A DNA stretch of 50,488 nucleotides, from assembly GCA_000708835.1 (NCBI GenBank), contig DF237541.1, positions 4,888 to 55,375 of the forward strand, read 5' to 3'. Each line of letters begins with the position of its first letter. Position 1 is the stretch's first letter. Of the stretch, positions 43,715-50,488 are shown in pieces. Position numbers and translations under genes: made by a program. Origin of the DNA: Klebsormidium nitens. Its lineage: Eukaryota > Streptophyta > Klebsormidiophyceae > Klebsormidiales > Klebsormidiaceae. The notes under the pieces are model-generated. The model did no database searches. It worked only from the letters and a program-made list of their open reading frames with translations, and was not told the DNA's origin.

Positions 43715-46700
43715 TTACATGGAGTCGTTCTCGCGCCTCTCGGCGTCCGACATTGCGGCCGCAAGCGCGGGCGGCGCGGACGCGGCCGCGTGGCCCTCGG
43801 GGGCGGGCGCCCCGGGCGGAATGCTCCCCTGGCGCTGGAGCCGTTCCTGGCGCATGCGCACCACGTAAACGGAACCGGCGCCCAGGAGAAGCAGGAAGCC
43901 GACCGGAACGAGGAGGCCGATCGCGACTTTGGAGCCCACGTTCAAGCCGGCCTGCGGGATATGCGGGAGCGGAACTTGTGGCTCTTATTTGTAGGAAGAC
44001 AATTGAGAAATTGGTCCAATACAAAGAAACCTCTCAAAGACGGCTTGTCGACAGGTTAGTCAAATCGAAGACTGATTAGTCATAGGGAGCTTTGGAAGCA
44101 GGAGAACAATACATTTTCAGCAAACCGTCTCCCTGGGTTTCGAATCTCACTCGAGAACTCAAACTCTTTAGAGGCGGCTTCTCAATGTTAGCTCGATTAT
44201 TTTTAGGGAACTTTGCAAAAGGTTGTAATCAGCAGCGAACGCTCTACGGGTCTCTTTCATTACTTGAGCACACTAATTCAAAGCGGGCGGTTCGAACGCT
44301 CAGAACGTGACACGTGGTGCCTCACCGTGCTCGCGGAGCCCGCCTCGCAGAGGCACGTGGCGGGGTCGAAGGTGGTCCCCGACGCGCAGACCATTTGGTC
44401 GTTGGAGCACGCGATGCACTGGTCGGCGGAAATTGCGCCTGGCGTCGCCGTCGTGCTGCGGTCGTACGGGCAGCTGGTGCACGGGAGGGTGCTGACGTCA
44501 CCCCGATACGAGCCCAGGGGGCAGGCTGCGCAACGCAGAGAGTAGGCTTCGTCAGCCACCGGGAATGGATTTACCGGCTATCCTCACTTAAGGTACTTAA
44601 AAGTCCAGACTTTCTTCTGTGTATATTTTATTTGCGGTCGTAAGGGCAGCGGGTGCACGGGAAGTTGCTGACTTTACACCGGTAGGAACCCAGGGGCAAG
44701 CTGCGCGGAAAAAGAGTGCGCTAAGCCAGTACACGGGGTTCAAACTTGCCACTACTTCTCGAAAGGGGACTGGCAAACTTGTGATCGCCTCTGATCTCAG
44801 TTCGTTTCGTGTTTAGACTGCAGCTGGTCTGTAGAGCGGTGCTTAGAGAAGCTGACGGTATCATGAGAGGGTGCTGACGTTAATCCGATAGATTCACGGG
44901 GGGCAGGCTGCGCGGGAAAGAGCTCAAGCTTCTTATCCTTCGAGAAGCAGTGGGCTCGCCCCGCTTTCCGGAAATCAGCATGGACAACAAAGTTGTGGCA
45001 TTGAGCGTTATAAGGATAATTGAAGGCTACAGCAGTTTCTGCACGCGGGTTTTGAAGAATGGGTCATGTGGATTCCGTTTAATGGAGGATTCCCTTCCCG
45101 CTGAATGGAGCTCGTAACCCCAAATTGGTTGCCAAGGTCGGAGGCCTTTTGTTACGGGCAAAAATCTCGTTTGCTCAGCGTGGAGCGGGATTGAGGGACT
45201 GAGTATCGAGTGGACTCGTGTTTTTCGTAGGCACCGCTTGTTTCGTAGACCGCCGCGAATTCACCGTTCGGCCAAATACATTGCTCGAGATCTTTGAATT
45301 GGACATTTCAGTTCCTCTGCTCAACTTGAATTGTCGGCAAGAAGGAACCTTGACTGAGGGAACGTCAAGAAGAGGTGACAGCCATGTATTCGAAAGCAAA
45401 GAAGAGGATAAAGAGAAAGACCGCCCGGGAAAAAGATTACCCGAGCACTTGATGCCTGCGGATCCATTTGGGCGTACTTCGTCAGACACAGGAAACGCCC
45501 TCCCTATTCTTAGGTGTCAGCGAGAAGGCCAGCTTGATCAAAGAGCGCTAAGTAAAGGTGAAACCCATGTATTAAAAAGAAAGAAAAGAGTAGAGCGCCA
45601 AGCACAGGTGGCCCCCATGTATCAAAAAGCAAGAAAAGAGTAGAAAGCGAAAGACCGCCCGGGAAAAGCTCACCCGAGCACTTAATGCCCACGGATCCCG
45701 CATGGTACCACGCCCCGGCCGTTGTGAAGCCTGCGGAGCACTGGCAGAAGCCGTCGACGCACGCCGCGTTGAAGCCACAGTCCGCCGCCACCGAGCAGTC
45801 TGCGGAACGGCAAAACGGAACGGTTGCGGAATGGCGGACAGGACTGCATTCTCTGACGGTGTGTCGTCGTTTGGACAGCGGAGGCTCTCTTTGTGGGTTG
45901 CCAAGCAGGCGCTTTGTCGAAAACCGCCTTAAGGATAAGCGAGGCTTGGCAGTAAAGCGAGTACTTGAAGCAATTTTATTCTTTCGAAACAGCGAAGAAC
46001 ACTCCCCGCAACGATCTGATTCTCTGTACCGTCAAGCACCCGTATTGACATTTTGAATTGTCCAATATTGACTCGTCATTCTGAGGCTTTTTCAGCGAAG
46101 TTAAACATGGGAGATCGAGAGCAAGTGGTATGATCGTCAAAGACGATGGCGTAGAACGGTAGACGGAACGTCCGTGAGAGAACGAAATTCATGCTCCCAC
46201 TCCCAAGTCACGGCCCTTGAAAGACACCGTCGGGAATTGAAGAGAGCACATGAAAGAAATGACGTGGCTCTGACTGGTTTCACGGGCGAGCATCGTTGAA
46301 TTGCGGGCTTCGGATAAAAAAGTGGGCATTGAGGCGCAATGACAACTCAGACCGTTACTTTTTCCAAAAGGTACGAGACGTCTGTCGTGTGACCAGACGC
46401 GGGCAAACCTCGAGAAACATTTCTTATACAATCCTCACAGAAGTGCAGAACCGTTCAATCCGTCAGCAAAACTCTTTCAAATACCGAGACATCGAGGATC
46501 AAAGAGAAAAGCACTGCTTACATTGAGGGCCGTTGCTGACCGTCCCGTTCACCAGGTCCCCATTTCCGTCATACACCAAAAAGTACCCGTTCGCCGTGTC
46601 GGGCCGCTCGCACTGGCTCCCCGACCAGCCAGTGCCGCACTGACACGTGGCGTTCCCACCGACAATCTGACACGTGCCCTGGCCCCCCGAGCAGTACCCG

Positions 46701-49700
46701 GGGCAACCCGCGCACTCCCCGTTGACACTAACGAAACCGGTCGCACACTGCTGGCAGTCTGCGCCGGTGTGGCCGAGCGCGCATTGCGAGCAGTCGATGC
46801 CGGTCCAACCGGGCGCGCACGAGCAGGCGGGGCTGGTGCCCACGGGATCGTTGAAGAGGCACGTGCCGTGGCCGCCGCACTCGGCGCGCGACGTGGAGTT
46901 GTAACCTGGCGGGGACGAGGATTTTGTTAGTGTCATTTGGAGAAGGAAGCTTTGAAACGTTGGAGTTTTCTGAAGTGTCATTGCGAAGTCTCCTTTTGAA
47001 AGCTGTCGCTTTGGTACACAACCGCCGAACTCAGCACGCGACGTGGAGTTGTAGCCTGGAGAGGAGAGGCGTTGAAAGATTTCAAATTCTCCGCCGTAAG
47101 AATGCAAAGTCTTCGCAAAGAATCGTCGCTATTAACGGGCTGTTGTTGATGCACTCGGCGCGCGACGTGGAGTTGTAGCCTGAGGAGGGGAGAGGATATT
47201 GTGAGTTAAAATGTGGAAGAGGAGGCGTTGGAAGGGTGAAAGCTTCGCATTGCGTGTGCGAAGTGTCTTTTTAAAAGCTGTCGCTATGGTGCTTTGGCCG
47301 CTGCACTTGGCGCGCGACGTCGAGTTGTAGCCTGAGGAGGGGGATGTCAGGGATTGAGGGAGGAAAAAGCTTCGGAAAGCTCAAGTCTTTTGGAGTATGG
47401 TTGCGAAGCTCGTTTTTGATGTGGTCGCCATGCACGTGCCGTGGCCGCCGCACTCGGCGCGCGACATGGAGTTGTAGCCTGGGGTCAGGGTCGAGGTCAG
47501 TATGGTCTGTTAAGGGGTTGAAGTTTGAGGTATGCTGAGGGGGGGGGTCTGAAACCTCTTTTCGGTGCAATCAGCTTCCAGGGGTGAATCAGGAAGTGGG
47601 TCCAGCTAGGTGTCATGTATTGGCCGTCGGCTGACATGATTGATCTAGGCTTCGCTTCGCAAACCTTTCGAGGAAGGCAACCTAAGGGCTTGTTCAAAGC
47701 CAGAGAATAAGAGAAGACTCACTACTCCGTACAAAGTCCTCCCCCCCGAAAACTCGTTTTGCCGGGCAAGGTCAGTCCTTCATGAAGCTCGAGTTACTCT
47801 GAGAGGTGTTTCTTCGCAAGCTTTCGGTGTAGGTAACGGACTAATATTCTCAGCCAATCCGGTCTCAGCGGTTTTACTCAGCAGCAGCTCGACTCGTCAT
47901 CAAGAACAAGATATCAGCCCACCAGCGTCACTGATCTCCTGTCCGTGTCCTGACGCACGTCCCGTCCACCTGCAGCTTCTACTACGTCCAGATTTTCCAT
48001 CAAACGCTTCCCTGTATTTTGCCTTTCAGAACTAGAGGCTGGGGTTTTTCCTCACCGGGGCACTGCTGGCAGAGCGTCCCAGCTGCGGTGGTCACCCCGT
48101 GGTACGACTGGGGACACATGCAGAACGCCTCAGAAGTGGTCGGGTTGACCTGGCAGCTCCCCAGGGAGACGCACGCTGGGGAGGGAAGAATGACGGTAGT
48201 GTCAAGGTAACATAAGGCACGACAAAGCAACCAACTTTACGCATCGTTTTGTGGGAGATTGCTTCTATTGAGCGCTTCGTGAAGAAGGGATGTTAGCAGG
48301 GTTGACAGAGGGGAAGGAGAGGAGGGGAACGGGCTATTCGAAGATCCGCAAGTTTGGTACTTGGATTGTGCACCCGAATTCTTACACACAGTGGGATGCT
48401 TGCCAGCCGGCAGCTGAGATAGAGGAAGAGAGGGAATAAGGAAGGAAAGCAGTCAATCTGGTGTGAAGCCAAAATGAAACCTCTTTGTATTTGGAGCTTG
48501 GCTTCCCCCCCAAAATACGCTCCAATAATCTGAACCTTCGGAGCAATGGCCAGCCAATGCTCAAGAACGTTTCGGGCCCAGCTCAAGAAGAGAGTAACGG
48601 CTCAACCATTGCATACCGTTCCTTGCTACGTTGTTACAAGCTCATTGAATCACGAAACAACGGAGCCCGTGTCAATGCCATTGACAGCCTCTCAGCTCGA
48701 GGTGATACAAGGGGGTTGTCTATTGATGCAGCCTTTGATCGAATGAACTCTCAACACCTCAGTTTCTGTGCATCCTTGTCAGTCTCCGCAAACCAGCAAC
48801 ACAAAGTGACCACTTTAGCGGTGCAAGACCTCTCAATGTCCAAAGTCGTAAGAGAGGTGACCCGAGGCTGCTCACGGCATTTTGAGCAGACGAGCGGGGA
48901 GGCGCTGGTCCGCACGTAGCCCTCCTTGCATGTGGTGCAGACGCCCTTGCTGTTGGGCTCTTGGCCCTCTCCACATGTGTCCACTGCACAGCAGAAATCT
49001 ATGCTCAGGACGTTTTCCTATTTCGTAGATGCTGAAGTTTCTTGTTCCAGCACACCTGCATGTCTAGCCTGCTTCCTGCTAAACCTCCACCCGACCTTTG
49101 CTGTCTCCTTCAGGTGCGCGTATGAAAAGTTTCTGGATGGGAGGACAGCGTTGCATGCATTGTTGCACGCTGAGTCAGAAGAACGGGTTTGGTGCATTAC
49201 AACTGAGGCATTAGAGGAGAACACAGCAGTAGCGTGCAACCCCAATGGGCTCCAGGCACCCTACTATGAAGGAACCTGGAATCAAGTCACTCCCCTGCGA
49301 CCAGGCTGTCATTTATTAGCATGACAGATGCCTCCTGAAGTCACTGCCTGACTCATAGCCATGTCCAAGGCTTTGATTGCCACTACCCTTGCATCTCGTT
49401 GGGCAAAGTAACGTCGCCTTGATCAGAACAGTGAGGCAGCTTTATGTCCTCCCTATCGAAGATGCAATTACAAATGGCAACACCGCACAAGACGGGCAGT
49501 GGACGAGATCGATGTTTGAATTCAAACGAAAGAGGGTGTTACCCAATCTCAACGTATCATTATAGACTCTATCAGACAATACTCAATGCCGTTGGAATCA
49601 TAAAGATGTGGAGTGTAGAGTTCAGCATGTGCTGGGTCAGACGCGGACGTTTCTCTTCTGGAATGCAGGAACGAGGGCTTACACAGATGCCTGTGCTGCG

Positions 49701-49761
49701 AGGACGCCACGAAGCCCACTGAAGCCAGCAGCAGCAGCAGGGAAAACCTTAAAGCAGCCAT
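43715..49761 (-). CDS. Type I membrane protein with EGF-like cysteine-rich ectodomain
   Basis: Predicted secreted-then-anchored surface protein; ligand and role unknown. Exons on the minus strand: 49761-49683, 48983-48876, 48175-48056, 46905-46522, 45799-45674, 44525-44326 and 43951-43715. All are GT-AG and phases close to 417 residues. A signal peptide (MAALRFSLLLLLASVGFVASS) precedes a Cys-rich region (about 30-338). This has EGF/laminin-like spacing, for example CSCAPGWTGIDCSQC, CQCGTGWSGSQCE and CVDGFCQCSAGF. A TM helix (348-370) is followed by a 47-residue Arg/Pro/Ala tail. N-glycosylation sequons include NST, NAT and NGT. Exons 2 to 5 are all phase 1-1, typical of shuffled EGF modules. 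The join of exons 1 and 2 is in phase, but an extra exon in the 0.7-kb first intron cannot be excluded. Three intron/exon borders are duplicated in tandem. Confidence 0.8.
44437..44925 (-). repeat. Three copies of the exon 6 acceptor region of the EGF-like gene
   Basis: The stretch around the real acceptor (AG at 44527-44526) and the first 60-80 bases of exon 6 recurs at about 44637-44715 (AG 44702-44701) and, shorter, at about 44868-44925 (AG 44909-44908). Shared blocks on + include GGGTGCTGACGT, GGTGCACGGGA and GGGGCAGGCTGCGC. Spacings are about 175 and 207 bp. Copy 2 is out of frame with the exon (175 nt). Confidence 0.7.
45365..45705 (-). repeat. Duplicated exon 5 donor region and intronic repeats, EGF-like gene
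   Basis: On the minus strand the end of exon 5, GGCATTAAGTGCTCGG|GTGAGC (donor 45673-45672), is echoed as GGCATCAAGTGCTCGG|GTAATC with its GT at 45440-45439, 233 bp into the intron. Both copies are followed by a CCCGGGCGGTCTTTC block. Between and beyond them are three copies of a roughly 50-bp AAG-rich unit containing CCATGTAT (about 45375, 45560 and 45609). Confidence 0.7.
46859..47485 (-). repeat. Five tandem copies of the exon 4 acceptor of the EGF-like gene
   Basis: The border CAG|GCTACAACTCCACGTCG occurs with its AG at 46907-46906 (real exon), 47057-47056, 47181-47180, 47333-47332 and 47480-47479. Spacings are 150, 124, 152 and 147 bp. About 30 exon bases are almost unchanged in every copy; copy 5 retains about 50 (through GGCCACGGCACGTGCAT). 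The spacers are also related (TTGCGAAG...GTCGC blocks). Copy 2 is 150 nt from the real exon, in frame and open, so its use would add 50 residues. In it the first Cys codon is changed to Phe. Confidence 0.9.
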
Positions 49762-50488
49762 TGATGGCTGCAATCGTCCCACCGCAGAATGCTTGAAAGA
49801 TTAAACTCTGTCTACCTGTACTGAAGGAATGCTGGTCGATCTTCGTCAGGATTGCTATCTCTCCTCCTCTAGACTCTGGGTCACACTGCAGATCTGCGTG
49901 AGAATTGAAGTGTCGGAAGACAGTCAGGCACATGGGCATGGATGCACTTGCTAGAACACACTATCAAAGCTTGCCTGATCTGTATTTGCCATTTTTCATC
50001 ACTCAGCGCGCCGAAGACAGATTTTGGGGTTGCGGGGAGCACCATTGTAGACGGCGACCATAAGTTTCAAAAGGCGCGGCGCTGGACCGAAGAGCCGAGT
50101 TGGGCAGTCGCCGGCACTCGGCCTGAGCGAGGTAATCATTACAACTCGTCATACCAGACTCATGTGCCTCTAGGCTCTTTTGACGGCGTGAAGGTCGGAA
50201 ATAAGGCCACTTATTTACCATAAGGGGCGACGATCTTGATGTAGAGACTCCGCTCTTACTGAGTCCATAATTCCCATTTCCCATTTTGATTTTAGTACTA
50301 AGAATTCTACAGGCGCACGTATTGTCCCACTCCAATCGTAATATTGCAACTAGCTCAGACCCATACGACTCACAAAGATTACATAGCCCCTCGGCCTAGG
50401 CCCTAATATCTCCCAATAAGCTGAGAGGAAAGTTCAGTATTACCCAGGTAGGTGTCAGGTGATCATATGCCAGGCCAGTAGGTGTACA
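49762..50488. other. Upstream region of the EGF-like gene, nothing assignable
   Basis: Holds the promoter and 5' UTR of the minus-strand gene starting at 49761. No TATA box close to the start and no coding frame with a recognisable product were found up to the window end. Confidence 0.5.

Noticed and set aside
49018-49245. Possible additional Cys-containing exon (reads SCNNACNAV) in the first intron of the EGF-like gene
   Set aside because: Its acceptor would be in the right phase, but no donor gives the phase 1 end needed to join the next exon. Exons 1 and 2 join in phase without it.
1-50488. CRISPR arrays, insertion sequences, prophage or operons
   Set aside because: The window is intron-rich eukaryotic nuclear DNA. 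The tandem arrays found have degenerate units anchored on exon borders, not short palindromic repeats with unique spacers.

Overview
This is a nuclear window from a photosynthetic eukaryote of the green-plant lineage. Every confident gene is split by introns, nearly all GT-AG, and exons are GC-richer than introns. The gene set combines universal eukaryotic proteins with plant-type ones: an early light-induced protein, a TIC32-type chloroplast dehydrogenase, and a DUF810/PATROL1 protein. Telomere-like TTTAGGG and CCCTAA runs fit a plant-type genome. I infer a streptophyte alga (Klebsormidium-like), but that is a family-level impression, not a database result.

Layout. (1) 2-166 (+): probable 3' end of a gene cut by the window edge, then about 3 kb with nothing assignable. 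(2) 3223-14315 (-): UTP10/HEATR1, nine exons, 2225 residues. (3) 14316-14849: 534-bp gap between divergent start codons. (4) 14850-20736 (+): TIC32-type short-chain dehydrogenase, nine exons, 322 residues. (5) 20737-22128: AT-rich convergent gap. (6) 22129-24800 (-): three-helix ELIP, five exons, 234 residues. (7) 26838-29494 (-): an unrecognised multi-pass membrane protein with a GC-AG intron and an uncertain 3' end. (8) 29522-32754: intergenic, with foldback elements. (9) 32755-42097 (+): PATROL1/DUF810 (Munc13-like), fifteen exons, 1150 residues. (10) 42098-43714: convergent gap with a small inverted-repeat element. (11) 43715-49761 (-): a type I membrane protein with a cysteine-rich, EGF-like ectodomain, seven exons, 417 residues. 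Splice phases close in all of these models except the 3' end of gene 7.

The genes are unrelated housekeeping and plastid functions rather than a pathway or operon. The main unusual feature is shared by three of them. Introns contain tandem arrays whose unit includes a piece of the adjacent exon together with its splice site. These are five copies of the acceptor of SDR exon 5 (73-bp period), four copies of the donor end of PATROL1 exon 13 (about 134-bp period), and in the EGF-like gene five copies of one acceptor, three of another and two of a donor. In two cases an upstream acceptor copy is in frame and open, so its use would insert 97 or 50 residues. I treat these splice-junction echoes as the most interesting signal here. 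A second signal is a pair of foldback elements, one in an SDR intron and one intergenic, that share a telomere-like core but differ in their terminal arms.
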